64,000 nucleotides of DNA from Paratinospora sagittata (Eukaryota > Streptophyta > Magnoliopsida > Ranunculales > Menispermaceae), in contig CM069596.1 of assembly GCA_035771175.1 (NCBI GenBank), positions 11,923,001 through 11,987,000 of the forward strand, read 5' to 3'. Shown here piece by piece: positions 11,480 to 25,262 of the stretch; within the stretch, counting starts at the first letter, position 1; each line of letters starts with the position of its first letter. The translations under genes were made by a program, and so were the position numbers. The notes beneath the pieces are model-generated. The model searched no databases. It worked only from the letters and a program-made list of their open reading frames with translations, and was not told where the DNA came from.

Positions 11480-12516
11480 AAGGCCCCACAAAGCACACAC
11501 CAAAAACATCAGCTAGAAGAAAATTACAAACTCCCGCAGGAGGCGTAGTAAAACGAATGAAAGAACTATCCATATGAGCTCCCATGTTAGCCATGAAATC
11601 CGCGCATTGATCTCATTCCCGGAGAGTATGGGAAATTATCCAATGCCAATCCCACTGTAAAAGATCTTGGCAGTCATGAATAAGAGAAGATAAAGGATGA
11701 GTTGCCAGTAAGGTACTTTCCAGAATACTTATGGCTGCCAAAGAATCAGGCTCCACTATAATCCTCTCAATATGAAGGTCCCAAGCAAGCTTTAAACATT
11801 CTCGAATAGCCCATAATTCAGCAACCACATTATTGGTATAACCAATAGAACCACAAAACCCCATAAGCCAACCACCTTCACTGTTATGTAAAAGGCCACC
11901 GATACTAGCTGCTCCCGGATTACCTTTAAAAGCACCATCAGTATTCAGTTTAATCCAATCCCCTGGAAGAGGATTCCAAGAGACTAATTGGACTAGGGCA
12001 GGGCACCGATCAATATCAGGAGGAGGAAACGCAGAAATGAGGTTATTAGCAAGGGTTCGAAGTTGCCGTTACACATCCATAAGAGAAAAAGTAGCCCCTT
12101 CAAAGAGTTTTGTTTTTTGTGTTGTCCATAAACACCAAATGGAAGCCAAGAAAAATAAATTTCATTCCTTGGAGATCCATGGAGAAGAACAGTGAGAAGC
12201 ATTGAACTTGATCCAATCATAAAGATCCGTTGTAAGAAAGTTATGAAGATGATGGGGGAAATTATAGTTGTCCAATAATCTGTCGCCATCTTGCATCCTT
12301 TAAGGATGTGAGAGATTGTTTTAGGACAATTGAAACAACGAATACAAGTTGCGACATACGTCATATGTCGTCAAAATCTCAACTCGTTAGTCAACAATCT
12401 GTTATGAATAATAAGCCAAACATAAACCTTTAACTTAGCAAAACAAGAAAATCTCCATATCCAACTTCAATTACCATTATTCCTGGAAACAATGGTGCTT
12501 ATGAAGAGCTGATAAG
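11480..12516 (-). pseudogene. LINE ORF2 C-terminal part: zf-RVT and RNase H
   Basis: This is the 3' end of a plant L1-type LINE polyprotein. In minus-strand order it has a zinc-finger region near 12350-12290 (CIRCFNCPKTISHILKGC, the zf-RVT pattern of plant LINEs), then an RNase H-like domain about 11970-11600. In that domain a TDGAFKGNPGAASIGG segment and a later AELWAIRECLKLAW helix are typical. The frame ends near 11480. At least one in-frame stop and one frameshift break it (for example between 12360 and 12400). It joins the 16995-17174 piece once the 12517-16994 insertion is removed. Non-functional. Confidence 0.92.
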
Positions 12517-13028
12517 TGTTGGCCTAGGAATGTCCAAGAGGGGGGTGAATTGGGCGATGATGAAGGTTTTAAATTTTAATAAAAACATATTTATAGTTGA
12601 AACAAAGTTATGGCATTTAATAGACAAAGACAATAAAGAGTAGTAAAATAGTAAAGTACGCACAAATTTAGAGTGGTTCAGCTCCTACCTTCCTCTACTA
12701 CCTAATCTCCCCGATTAAGATTTTGTTCAAACTCCACTATCGAATCCTCTTCCGGGTGAGGATCAAACTATTACACCTTTTCCCAACTTCACGAGCTTGA
12801 GAACAATTGTTAACCACTTAAGCAACACTTGCCCAACCTCAATGACATACACAGTCACTAATATAAGTCAAACACAACTTTGAGAGCTTAATTCTTTTAC
12901 CAAGAATCAAAAAAAATACTTACAGAGCAAATAATGAACCTCAGACCAACACTGATTCAGTTATGAATGTATAATTATACTCAGCTAAAAGTGTGAGGTA
13001 TATTGCTCATTTTTCCTTCGATGGATTT

Positions 13029-15796
13029 TGTAACACCCCGATTTTCAAAACTATTTTTTTTTTTTGTAAGATAATGAATATTTTACTTTTATATAAAATA
13101 TCACTGAAAATCGAGACGTTACTCGTATCTGTCTATCTTAACCCATAACCATTTTATAAATAATAAAATTTGCAAAACTATGAGTTTATATTCTTCCAAT
13201 CAACTTACTGGTTAAGATAAACAAATACCTTTAATTTTTCATACAATCTTTATCTTCATGCGAGGGTACTTGTCCTTGTCCATCCATTATGAACACAACA
13301 TTAAAATACAATCATCAAATATAATTAATGAATTCTATTCCAAGGCATTCACACGTGAAATAAATCACAGGGTCTTTACTGACCGTAATAACATTCATTG
13401 AATTTCAATTATCAATACAATTCGTTTAAATAATAAACCTTTAAAAATTAAATAAAAGGTTCAGTCCTATCACCACAATGCTAATTAATTAATTAAACCC
13501 ACCCCTACTACACTGAACTACGTCATGAGCTTGCGATCTTATTTTCTAAGTACCTGCATGTAAAAAAAAATAGGGGTGAGCTTGAAAGCCCAGTGGGTCA
13601 TCTAAACAATTCACAATATTTTATTGTGATACATAGACAAGAACATTACAAACAAATTTCACACATTAATCGTTACAACATTAGATTGTTTGAGTCGGTA
13701 ACTTCATCACGTCCAAATCACGTACCGTTAGAAAATCAAACTCAGGGTGGCACAGCCCAAAAATTAGAACATTGGCGATATTCCTTAGAATAACTGCCCC
13801 ATATGTGTGATTCTTATCTTAATCGTGTTCTTTAGTGATGTCACGTCATACGTACGGTATAAGCACGATATTAAGTGCATTCATAAAACATATTCAACTC
13901 CACTACACATGGTATCATGTCACAAAGTCAATTATAATAGTGTTCACGCATTCACTATGCCAATATTCCAAATCATACATTTCATTATCAAGCATTATAA
14001 TTTATAAATGAATTCAACTACCACATGAATTTCATGCATCCAATTATCATTTGATCAGAATAAAAATCATGTTAACACACATATCATCATGGTTAAACAA
14101 TCACAACATTGCATACATATAATCATGTACAATAGGCATGCATAAGCAATCTAATAATACTATGAACCTAATTAATTTAACATTCCTATCTGTATATCAA
14201 ATAAAATATTATGAAGGTCTAGAATCATCTCCACCTGAATCGCTAAATTCCAAAAGTGTTGAGATTCCTCAACGTTGGGCGTTATCAACCTATCCACGCA
14301 TAAATCACATGTTAATCACTTGTTTTGTATTATATTATATTAATATAATGTGTATACATGTCTATGTTGTATGGTGGTGGTCACATTATACATATAATAT
14401 AACTTAGCTAATAAACTTCCACATGATATAATATGATGATCTAGATAGTAAAAACGTAAAATATGATATACCATAATCTAATATATTATATGTGGTATTG
14501 TATGTATGATATATATATAAATATATTATACAACATTTTGGTTGCTTAAAAAAAAATAATAACAATTGAGTTGCAATGCTTAAAAATAATAATAATAACG
14601 TATTGTATGTATGATATATATATATAAATATATTATACAACATTTTGGTTGCTTAAAAAATTAATAATACTTGAATTACAATGTTTAAAAATAATAATAA
14701 TGTATTGTATGTATGATATATATATGAATATATTATACAACATTTTGGTTGCTTAAAAATAATAAAAATAATAAAATACACTTGTATGTGTGATATTGTA
14801 TGTATGATATATATATATATATTATATAACATGTTAGTTGTTTAAAAGAAAAGAAAAGAAAAAGAAAAGGAAAATAAAAATAAAAATCAAATGAGTTGCA
14901 GGGCGGAAGGAAGAAAAACAGGGGAGAGAGAGAAACAGAAAGAGGGGAAAGAAAAGAGGATGGGGAAAAGGAGAAGAAGAAGAAGAAGAAGAGAGTGGGG
15001 GCGAGGGATCGGAAGCGAGAGACCGAGAGATCGTAGACGAGAGATCGGAGTGTGGCGAGAGATTGGCGAAGAGAAGAGAGAGAGAGCAGCAAGATCAGTG
15101 GCGGAGAAGAGAGAGAGAAAGGGCGGCGAGATCTGTGGCGGAGGGCGGCGAGATGAGGGTTTCGAGTACTGGAGTTTTGAGCAGAGAGTTGAGAGAGAGA
15201 CCTGGCCAGAGAGCAGAGGTGGTGAGGAGTTGCAGCGGCGATGAGTCGCGGTGTGTGTGCTGGCGGAGAAAGGAAGAGGGAAGAGAGAGGGTTTCGAGAG
15301 GAAGACGAGTGCGTTGGTTTCGAAAGAGCGAGATCTCGGCGAGATTCCAGGCGACATGTTGGTGAGATCTCGACGAGATTCTAGGCGACATGTCGGCGAG
15401 ATCTCGACGAGCTTTCCGGATCATGTTTGAAATCTTTTTTTTTTTTTTTTTTTTACTACTAACGTTTTTTTTTTCTGGGTATTACAATCTTCTTTTCTAA
15501 CTCCCCAGTGATGTTGAATGTGAAATTCAGGAGCAGAATCATTCCATCAATCAATTGCCAAGCAAGATTTCATTAATCTCTTAACGGTATTTTTTTTTCT
15601 TGAGAACTCTTAACAATCAGTTTGGTTACTTACTACAAGAAATTTCTGAACTTTTAATGGAAAATTCTATGACAGAGTATGAACTGCCTTGATTACATTT
15701 GTTTGATATTGCAAGAGACTATTTACCTGGCTTATTTGGTTTCGTTATCTTTTTCCTTTTTTTGTTCGAGTGAGTCACTAAATTCTGGGTATTACA
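13029..15796 (-). mobile_element. Solo LTR, gypsy family B, TSD GATTT
   Basis: The plus strand starts TGTAACACCCCG and ends CTGGGTATTACA. GATTT is duplicated exactly at 13024-13028 and 15797-15801. It is 2768 bp and inserted into the 12517-16994 LTR, so it is younger than that element. It is closely alike to the 7296-9483 LTR over its left half, including the block near 13575-13605. An inner CTGGGTATTACA at 15475-15486 would have been taken as the end without the duplication. The Arg/Glu-rich frames around 14890-15420 are leader artefacts. Confidence 0.95.
14480..14850. repeat. ~100-bp tandem array, 4 units, inside solo LTR
   Basis: Four units contain 'atattatacaacattttggt' or a close variant (near 14520, 14625, 14730, 14820), each with a TA microsatellite and an A/T spacer. 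The same unit in other family B LTRs occurs about nine times (27.5-28.4 kb) and once (18.09 kb and 8.18 kb). Confidence 0.85.
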
Positions 15797-16994
15797 GATT
15801 TGAAAGATTTATGAAGTTGAATCAATAAATCTGGAAGGTAAGTATATATCAGAGTATTTTCGCAGTAAAAAGAACAGAATAACTTTCAAAGAGTTTGCAC
15901 AAAAGATTTTTCAATCTTGTTTCTTGTATATTTTTCTTCAACGGTTCAAAGTGATATTTATAGAAGATACCTTTGATTTTCAGATTTTCAGATTTTTAGA
16001 TTTTCAGATTTTCAGATTTTCAAGGAGTTTTGGCGCTTGATTTGAATTTCAAAATCAATGATCAAATTATTTCATGAAAGAGTAAACATTCAGAATGTTC
16101 AAGAAAACAGAAACCTTTGTGCAATCATGAAAATATAAAGAATTAGACAGTGCACAGTTTGACAGTCTTTTTAAAAATTCTGACAATATTGCATCAGTGT
16201 CCTGAAGGAGCATTAGCGTCCTGAATTACACTATTATGAAAAATGAACTTTTTGTCAACTTGTTCAAGGAGGACGCTAATACTACGTTAGCGTCTTGATG
16301 GGCTTATTTTCTCGAAACCCAAAAATTCAGAGAGGGCACTAATGCTACATTAGCGTTCTGATGGGCTTATGTTGGTTTTTCCAGGTTAGTTCGACGAGGG
16401 AGCTAATACTCGATCAATGTCCTATTTTGAACAATGAACATTTAAACCCAGAAACCATCAGCGTCCTGCAGTGTTGGCTCGATATTAAGTGACTAGCCAC
16501 TGCATCAATGCCCTGATGGCCAATCAATGTCCTAAAAGTCACTAAAAAATAGTTTTTCGAGAAATTTGATTTTTCAATACTTGATTAAATCAAATCAACA
16601 CTTAAGATTTTTGGATCAAATCAAACATTTTGAAATCATGCAAATGCTCCAAAGATTAAGCCAAAAAACCTTCGAATTAAATCGATTAAAATGATTTTCT
16701 TCAACATCGAAAAGCTTTTGAAAACTTATGAAAAAATCATGAGAAATTTATGAAGTGAATGATTTGTTGAATCAGATGATGGCTAACATTCTACAAGCCA
16801 AAATCATTCTAGAACATGAAATTAAATTCTTAAGTAGACATGGTCTTCATCTTGATCACGAACTTGATTTCCTTTCCACCATGCTTTTGAGAAAATTATC
16901 CATGCATCATTATGTATACAATATACATAGAATGTGGTTTGTAATCATCAAAATATTTTTTCTCATACGGGACATGAAGGTTATTAAAATAACA

Positions 16995-17174
16995 ATAAGT
17001 TGTTTTAACAGTAAAAACACCCTTCATAAAGCTGGACCAAATTAGTTTATCTTCCAGGTCATCACTAGAAATAGGAACCCCCTTGATAAGCTCAACAATA
17101 ACAGCAGACAGCTTTATTCTAAAACGTTCGAAAGACCAATTTCCATTATCATCCAAAAGATCTTGGACACTAAG
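16995..17174 (-). pseudogene. LINE ORF2 fragment between RT and zinc finger
   Basis: A short exposed LINE piece. The minus strand reads through VQDLLDDNGNW and ends GVFTVKTTY, the stretch that in plant LINEs lies between the reverse transcriptase thumb and the zf-RVT domain. Left and right neighbours are solo LTRs with perfect target duplications (ATAAG and CTAAG). It links the RT piece (19704-21925) to the C-terminal piece (11480-12516). Confidence 0.9.
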
Positions 17175-19703
17175 TGTAATCCCCTGAAATAACGGACTGG
17201 GTGAAGCCAAGGACCTCAGCCAAATTGCCACCCTTAAAAGATTAACCACGTTGATGAAATTGAAGAAAAGAATCCTAATTACTCTCCAATTGGATTTGCA
17301 AGGATTCCGAGTGATCCTAGTTACTCTCCAATTGGATTTGCAAGGATCCTGAGTGCCAACACCACAAGAGATCTCCTTCAAATTTGATTTTATCTCCAAG
17401 TAAACTAACTCTAGAGTTTATCTTGATCAATCTCAATCATACATAAGTTAACTCTGATTTTCGTTCTTCTCTCACGAACCAGTGACTGAAGCGCGAAGGA
17501 CGGCAAGAATCCGTAGCAGTACCCACGGTGAGCAACCTCTCTTCTTCTTCTTCTTTTTTTTCTTTTCTCTTTCTCTTCGCACCATAGCTATTCCCTGTTT
17601 TCACTGCCATTAACGTAACGACAACCATTTCTCTTCCTCCTTCTTCTCTCTCTCTGTTTCGGCTCGTCGGAAACCTCAAACCCTAGCCATGGCCTCTCGG
17701 AAGGTCTTGTCTTCTCTACAATTCCGCCATTCCCCTGATCTCGCCGCCGCCGCCCTCTCTTCCCTTCTCCGCCATTGATCTCGCCGCCCTCTCTCTCTTC
17801 TCTTCTCCGATCTCTTATTCCCGATCTCTCGCTCTCGCTCTCGATCTCTCTCGCTCTCGCTCTCGCTCTGAATCTCTCTCTCTTCTCTCAACCACCACCT
17901 CTCTGCAACCACCACCGTTAACGCCTCTCTTCTTCTTCTTCTTCTTCTTCTTCTCCTTTTCCTCATCCCCTTTTCTTTCCCCTTTTTCTCTCTTTCTCCC
18001 CTGTTTTCTTCCTTCCGCCATTTAATCTGCAACTCAAGTGTTTTTTTTTTTTTCTTTTTTCTTTTTTCTTTCTTTTCTTTTAAGCAACCAAGATGTTATA
18101 TAATATATTTATATATATCATACATACAATACCACATATAATATATTAGATTATGGTATATCATATTTTTACGTTTTTACTATCTAGATCATCATATTAT
18201 ATCACGTGGAGGTTTATTAGCTAAGTTATATTATATGTATAATGTGACCACCACTATACAACATAGACTATATTAATATAATATAATACAAAACAAGTGA
18301 TTAACGTGTGATTTATGCGTGGATAGGTTGATAATGCCCAACGTCAAGGAATCTCAACACTTTTGGAATTTAGCGATTCAGGTGGGGATGATTCTAGGCC
18401 TTCATAATATTTTATTTTGATATATAGATAGGAATGTTAAATTAATTAGGTCTATAATATCATTAAATTGCTTATGCATGCCTATTGTACATTATTTTAT
18501 TTATACCATGTTGTGATTGATAGCCATGATAATATGTGTGTCAACATGACTTCTTGTTTTGATTAGATGATAATTGGATGCATGCAATTCATGTGATATT
18601 TGAGACTCATTTATAAATTATAATACCTGATAATAAAACGAATGACTTAGAATATTGGTATAGTAAGGTTCATGTGTTAACACTATTATATTGGGCATTG
18701 TGACATGATACTATGTGTAGTGGAATTTGAATATGGTTTGTGAATACAATTAATAACATGATTAGGTTGTATTTATGGTGTGACATCACTAAAGAACACA
18801 ATTAAGATAATAATCACACATATGAGACGGTTATTCTAAGGAATATCGCCATTGATTATTGTGGGGCAATTATTCTAAGGAATATCGCCAATGTTTATTA
18901 TGGGGCAGTTATTCATGATGAATATCGCCAACGAAGTTCTAATTTTTGGGTAGTGCCACCCTGTGTTTGATTTCCTAAAGGTATGTGATTTAGAACGTGG
19001 TAAAATTTTCGACTCAAACAATCTAATGTTGTAACGATTAATGTGTGAAACTTATTTGTAATGTTCTTGTGTATGTATCATAATAAAATATTGTGAATTG
19101 TTTAGATGACCCACTGGGCTTTCAAGCTTACCCCTATTTTTCACATGCAGGTACTTAGAAAATAAAGTAGCAAGTTGTGACGTGGTTCAGTGATAGGGGT
19201 AGGATGGAAATCTGGACAATATTTTAATTAGTGAATGAGTTAATTACTTGTTTAATTTCGTGAACTTTTATTTAGTAAGGGTTGTATTGACATTAGAAAT
19301 TTTGATAAAATATTTTTATGATTATTGAAGGGATCATGATTTACTTTAAATATATGTGCCTTGGACTTGAATTCTATTGACGAATGTTTTTAAGATATTG
19401 TGTCCATGATGGATGGACAAGGGCAAGTACCCTCATAATTCACTATAGAAATTGGTATAGTGGAATTATGTGGTCCTTGGCATGAAGAAAAAAAAGATTT
19501 AAAGGTATTCGTTTATCTTAACCAGTAAGTTGGTTGGAAGAATATAAATTCATAGTTTTGCAAATTTTATTACCTATATAATGGTTATGGGTTAAGATAA
19601 ACGGATATGAGTAACATCTCGATTTTCAGTGATATTTTTATATAAAATTAAAATATTTATTATTTTATTTGAAAATTAAGTTTTGAAAAATCGGAGTGTT
19701 ACA
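17175..19703 (+). mobile_element. Solo LTR, gypsy family B, TSD CTAAG
   Basis: It starts TGTAATCCCC and ends CGGAGTGTTACA. CTAAG is exact at 17170-17174 and 19704-19708. Removing it rejoins the LINE frame as ADAFLS-VQDLL. It is 2529 bp. The family block 'gatgacccactgggctttc' is near 19105. A 42-bp direct duplication lies at 17273-17356 and a pyrimidine tract at 17700-18010. Only one ~100-bp AT unit (near 18090) is present. A stretch at 17175-17400 can be translated but belongs to the LTR, not the LINE. Confidence 0.95.
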
Positions 19704-21925
19704 CTAAGAAAAGCATCAGCATGCGAAAAAGGCTAGGATAAATATTCACATAGAGGACGGTCACCCACCCATTTGTCTGTCCAAAAAGAAATTAAATTAC
19801 CATTTCCCACTTTCCAAACTAATCCAGATTTAAGAAATTGTATGCCATGGACGATGCCCTTCTAAGTTGAGGAAGCAACAAAAGAACAACCACAATTTAA
19901 TATATTTTGAGATTTAGCATATTTCTTTTTTATGATAGAAATCCAAAGTCTTGAATCGTTTTGAATGAGACACCACACTAACTTGGCAAGAAAAGCAACA
20001 TTAGAGGCTCTCATAGACCTAATACCAAGACCACCTTAGTTTTTGGCTGACAAACTTGTTCCCAATTAATAAGATGCACCTTCCTTTCCGAGGGGAAATC
20101 ATTCCAAACAAAATTCCTATTAATTTGATCAATACGGTGACAAACTGACTGCGGGATCCATACACTTTGGATTGTGTAAACTGGAATAGCAGTAGTAACC
20201 GTCTTGACCAAAGTAGCTCCACCTGCGAGGGTAAGGTGTTTAGCCTTCCAACCCACTAATCTACTTTGAAGCTTATCAATGAGATATTGGAATGTAGCTC
20301 GGCTAGGCCTTGAATGAAGCAAAGGTATACCCAGATACTTGCCTAAATCATTAGTATGGACCCCATCTCACTGATCCTTCGAGCCTCACTCTTACAAACA
20401 TTAGGAGAAACAAAGATTCTGGATTTTTGCAAACTGACTTTTTCCCCAGAGAGAACACACAAAGAATTTAACACATCCGTAATCAACTTAATTTGACCAC
20501 GAGAAGCTTTAGCAAATAACATCAGATCATCAGCAAAAAAAATGTGAGAAAGTTTAGTACCTCCTCGTGAGAGAGTAATAGCCTTCCATTTCTTTAAAGA
20601 GGTTTCCATCAAAATCATGTGGAAAAAGTCTTTCCATACATAGAACAAATAAATATGGGGACAAAAGATCACCCTGACGAAGACCCCTCCCAGTAGCAAA
20701 ATACTCTATAGGCTCTCCATTTCATAGGACTGAGAACTCTACTGTAGAAACACAATGTATGATGAAGTTGATGAATTGATCAGGAAGCTGGAAATATTCA
20801 AGCGTGTTCTGAAGAAAACCCCATCTGATTCCTGTCATAAGCCTTTTCTAAATCAATTTTCAAAGCCATAAAACCACCCTTTCCTTTTTTCTTTCTCAGA
20901 GTGCATCAACTCTTGAGCAACTAGAATGTTATCATTAGTATTACGCCCAGGAATAAAACTACTTTGATGAGAACCAATTAGTTTGTGCAGGAAAGGTCTT
21001 AGCCGAGACACTATAATCATACTCAAGATTTTATAGTTGACATTACATTAACTAATAAGCCTCATTTGAGTTATGTCCACCGGATGATCTACTTTTGGAA
21101 TTAGAGTATAGGTTTTGTTCAAACCTTGAGGGAAGGAACACTCCCGCCAGGACTTGTGGATCATGTCTTCAACACTTGCACCCACCACTTTCCAATTACT
21201 TTGATAAAAAACTGCAGGTAACCAAACTAGACCCGGGGCTTTTAAAGGTTTCATAGACTGCAAGGCCTAGTATATTTTAGCTCTTTGTAATGGAGATGAA
21301 AGAACACTCAAATCTTCTGACGCAGGTAACCCACTCAGAAGCTCAGGAGAACAAGGAGTAAGAGATCTGAAATCAAAATCTGGACTATAAAGCTGAGAGA
21401 AGAAACTACTAGCATGCAATTTGAGAAGGTTCTGATCATCACACCATTCCCCATCAACTTTGAGAGCTTTAATTTTATTTCTATTTCTATGAACCATGGT
21501 TTTTAAATGGAAAAAAGTAGTATTATTGTCCCCTTCACGCAACCAGTGAATTCTAGATTTTTGTAGCCAAAATAATTCTTCTCTCTTGAGAATCTCATTG
21601 TAATGATGAAGAAGTTCTCCCTCTAGTTGAGATAAAAAATAAAAAAAAAATTTGAGAAACCAGCACGTCTTTTCGAATCCCCAATAGTCGAGTAGACAAA
21701 ACTCTCTTTTGATGGAAATTGTTCCCAAAAATTTTTTTATTCCAAAGTTTAATTTGGTCTGTAACATAATGAATAGCCTCAGTGAAATGAGAAGATCGAG
21801 GTTGCCAAGCAGACTCTATGACCCAATTGAATTGGTCACGACAAGCCAAGCAACTTCAAATTGAAAAGGTTTATTAGAAGCGGGAATTGTATGGAAAGAG
21901 TCTGTACCCACCAAAATTGGGTAGT
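19704..21925 (-). pseudogene. LINE ORF2 reverse transcriptase region
   Basis: The reverse transcriptase of the L1-type LINE, used for target-primed reverse transcription. In minus-strand order, an early segment (21767-21267) has the WLREGDNNTTFFH pattern. Next come the KAPGLDG-like start (written KAPGLVW near 21240), SSFIPGRNTNDNI near 20960, and RGLRQGDLLSPYLF near 20680. The catalytic FADD box (FFADDLMLFAKAS) is near 20540-20510, and the thumb with GWKAKHLTLAGGATLVK near 20240. Stops and frameshifts occur, for example near 20620 and 20850, so it cannot be translated as one protein. The right end abuts the TSD of the next LTR. Confidence 0.93.
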
Positions 21926-24596
21926 TGTAACACCCCGTAATTTTAATTAAATACATATGTTGAATTATGCATATATCAAAACGTATAATACGCGTATTTT
22001 ATACGTAAGAGGCAAATATACGCGTGTATGAAAATACATGTTATATTTAAGGGGTATTAGTAAATAAATAAAATTATTAAATGAATAATATAAATCCAAT
22101 AAGGTGAATGGAGTTGGTTAATGAAATATGTGGATTGAAGTATGATTTAATGACTTAATGAATAGTATGAGTTAATGAATGAAAGTTAAATATTAAGATG
22201 GAGAAGTTGCTTTAGTAAGTGAGATAAGGTGCATAGGATCATTTGATATATACACTTATCATCTCATTTTAACCTCTCACTCTCCAACGTGTAAAACAAA
22301 TAAAAATAAAAAGAAATATCTCTCTTTACTCTCTTTCTCACCACGTTGGAAGAAGAAAAAAAAAATAAAAAGGAGAAAGAGAAGTTGCAGAAATAACGAA
22401 GAATGAGAGAATGAGAAGAATGGAAGGGAGAAACGAGGAATGCGAGCGAAATCGGGACTCAAGGTAAGTGATTTTCACTCTATTTCTTTGTGAACTTGAT
22501 ATCTAAGATAGATGTAACCTTTCTTTTGGAGTAATTTTTGCTGTCGGAGCCGTTTTACGGCGTTTTTAAAAATTGGGGTTTTGACCCAACGTGAATGAAA
22601 ATCCGCTATGAAGGTTGAAAAACACTTCCTAGGCTGTAGGAACCTTAAATATATGGTTAGATTGAATTTATGTGTTCATTTGGAGTTTTTATAGCCGTTG
22701 GAAGTTTGTTGGAAGTTAGAGTTTAGATTGAAAACCTTTTGAATCATTTTAAACCCAATGAAACTCCAGTTGAAGGCTATAGAATGGTAGAATGCACTGT
22801 TGCGAGTCCATCGATGCTAAGTTCATGATTTTTGGAGACCGTTTGACAATTTTAGTAAAAATTTACATGTTTCCAATGCATAGTGACGACGTGAACAGTG
22901 ATGTGAACAGTACTGTAATTGTTTCTAGTGAACAAAATGGAATTGGAATCCAATGAGACTCTGGTTTGAGATCATAGAATCGTAGAGAATTGAATTCCGG
23001 ACGTTTCGATGCTAAGATTGTGATTTTTGGATATAATTTGATATTTTTAGTAACTAAATATATGGTTTTGGTGAGTAAAATTCACTGTCGTGACCTTCGC
23101 GAACGTGTAAAACCTCAATAAAATGCCTGTTGAAGGTAGTAGAATGATAGAATGACTGATTTTACATATGTCGATGTGGACAGAATAATTTTAGGAATGT
23201 TCTATATTTTTAATAAAATTGATATATATTCCAGGAGAAAAATAAAACTGAGAACTAGTGAAAATATGAATTGGAAATCTATTTTCACTGTTCTTTCTTG
23301 TGGAAATATCTAGATTGACCACAGAAACGGTATAAATAATTCCCTCTGGGAATGTGGAGCTATTGTAATGGTGTTTAAGTGAGTTTGAATGGTGTTTAGT
23401 TGATTTTAATGATTAAATATGTAAATAGATATGAATAAATGAAATTGAATTATGGAGTGGTTGTGACAGGTTGAATTAGTTGGATTTAAATTGGAGCTGG
23501 ACTCGAAAGCGACGGTGAATGTAATTAAGTTGAAAAGTTTTGTACTGTGAGTATAGTTTTCTTGATTTGGTTCTTGTATGGCATTGTATACATATAAAAT
23601 GTTTGATTTTATGCATGTTATATTTATATGTAATGCATTGAGTTTTTATTGATCATGTAAACTGATTTTTAGCATTTGGAGCTTATAATAATATCATTTC
23701 GTTAGGAATTAGACTCGGATGAGGTTTTGCGAAACCTCATTGTCAATAGGCCTGTCCTAACAAGGGTTGCGATCCTTGAAATGACTGTGAATTGGATCAT
23801 GAGAGGCTGTGGCTACCATGTAGCGGCCATACAAGGGTTAGACCCACTCTCTTGCCTTGAAGGAGGGAGATGGTAACTTTTTATGAAACTGTGCATTGGT
23901 TTATTGAATGAGCATAAACTATATATTATGGGCATGTATATTATTTTGATGAATGTTGCATATGTGCTCGTGAAATATTTTAATTTAACCGATTTGATAT
24001 ACCATGGTTCCCTAAATGCATGCGCTTGTCATGTCAAGAGCTATACTCACTGAGCTTGTTGATTGCTCACTCCATTTCCTCCAATATTTCAGGTTCCGAG
24101 TTGAAGGAAAAATGAAAAATCCGTGAGTGATAATCACGTGATTGCATTCATCGGGTATATGTATGTATGCTCGGAGGAAATGAGTTATATTTTTTATGTT
24201 GATATGTCTAATTATCACATACTATATATATAATATCACCTAGATGGATTGTGTGGTAATGTGGATTATAGTTAAAGACTTTAGTTATACAATGTTTGTG
24301 ATGATGGAATGGGATGATTGTAAGTATCTATCATGTGAGAATTTAATTTGTGGACTGAATGGAATGAATGAGATGATTATCTATATCTATATTGGATTTG
24401 ATTTGTGGTATATCAGGAAAAAAAATGTGAAATGTCCATTTTATGGGGAGATGCACTCGAAATTTCCAAAACTGTTAAGAATTATTGTGAATGTTCATTG
24501 AGGCCGACAGTGTATTATATACTGTATATGAATATGTACAGTGTATAATATACTGTGCTGGTCATGACGTCAGCCTACGTCAGGGGCGTCGTGACA
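21926..24596 (+). mobile_element. Solo LTR, TSD GTAGT
   Basis: It starts TGTAACACCCCG and ends GGGCGTCGTGACA. GTAGT is exact at 21921-21925 and 24597-24601. It is 2671 bp and interrupts the LINE between its endonuclease and reverse transcriptase parts. Its sequence differs from family A and B LTRs, so it is a third gypsy LTR family. Stress-type promoter elements were not assessed. A purine-rich leader with AAGGTAAGTG near 22460 could hold a splice donor. A palindromic stretch ATGACGTCAGCCTACGTCA sits at 24564-24582. Confidence 0.93.
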
Positions 24597-24601
24597 GTAG
24601 T

Positions 24602-25262
24602 GATCAGAGTAAGTTCGAGGAAGATGATGGAGCTTTGCATTAGGGAACAAAAGCTGTCACTTATCATTACACATTACTCGATCTAGTTGTTCTTTAATCA
24701 ACCCTGCACTCATCTGGCTATTAGTCAAAGTGTAGATTGGACCAATCATATCCAGGTCCAAAAGATTACAACCATTAATCATAGCATTGAATTTAGAGCA
24801 CCTTGAAAAAGAGAGAACTCCCCCAAATTTCTCCACCTGGCCATGAACATCATTGAAGTCACCCATAACTAACCAAGGTAAATGGTTATTATTAGCAAAA
24901 CGCAACAGATCATCCCATTGAATTTGTCTAACAAGAGCATTAACATTAGCATAAATCATTGTGAGGACCCAATCTAGCTGGTTCAATTGCGACATTAGCA
25001 TGAAAATCATCTGGTGAGCATCAAATAAAATTTGAAGTTTATCCTCCCTCCAAATTAGAATCAGACTTCCACTACACCCTAGAGAAGGGACAATATATGT
25101 CTTGAAAGCATCTCCTTTGCTAAGAAAAGAATGATTTGAAGATGATACTCTTGTCTCCAATAAGCATAAAATATTCGGAGAATGAAGTCAGGGTAATTCT
25201 CTAAAATGACGACGGAAAGTTGGGCTCGAAACACCCCTGCAATTCCAAGTTATAAACTTCAT
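24602..25262 (-). pseudogene. LINE ORF2 N-terminal endonuclease
   Basis: An apurinic-like endonuclease domain that nicks target DNA for LINE insertion. The minus strand begins MKFITWNCRG at 25262, the usual start of plant LINE ORF2, and runs to VMGDFNDV near 24870, a hallmark of this nuclease family. One in-frame stop follows about residue 29 (near 25180). The first later ATG would give 167 aa without the N-terminal active-site part. The rest of ORF2 lies beyond the 21926-24596 LTR. Confidence 0.92.

Larger units (their letters stand above)
12517..16994 (+). mobile_element. Solo LTR (copia-like), TSD ATAAG, interrupted by another LTR
   Basis: It starts TGTTGGCCTAGGAATGTCC and ends AAAATAACA. 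ATAAG occurs at 12512-12516 and again at 16995-16999, and removing the block rejoins the LINE frame around ...VKTTY. Net of the nested LTR it is about 1.7 kb. The opening 'gtccaagaggggggtgaatt' is a sequence I associate with plant copia LTRs, from memory. No internal domain is present. A degenerate repeat around 'tgcatcagtgtcctgaagg' recurs at 16190-16530. Confidence 0.88.

Noticed and set aside
14404..14643. Tyr/Ile-rich minus-strand frame
   Set aside because: Translation of the TA-rich LTR array; the same occurs at 27794-28205.
15475..15486. Inner CTGGGTATTACA as the end of the 13-kb solo LTR
   Set aside because: No target duplication at this position, whereas the outer copy ending at 15796 gives an exact GATTT duplication.
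17200..17399. LINE coding continuing right of 17175
   Set aside because: The minus-strand frame stays open, but the CTAAG duplication and the frame rejoining at 19704 show that LTR sequence starts at 17175.
24540..24600. ATGACGTCAGCCTACGTCA as a standalone regulatory site
   Set aside because: It lies at the very end of a solo LTR with exact target duplication, so it is part of the LTR end. A role in transcription cannot be judged from sequence.
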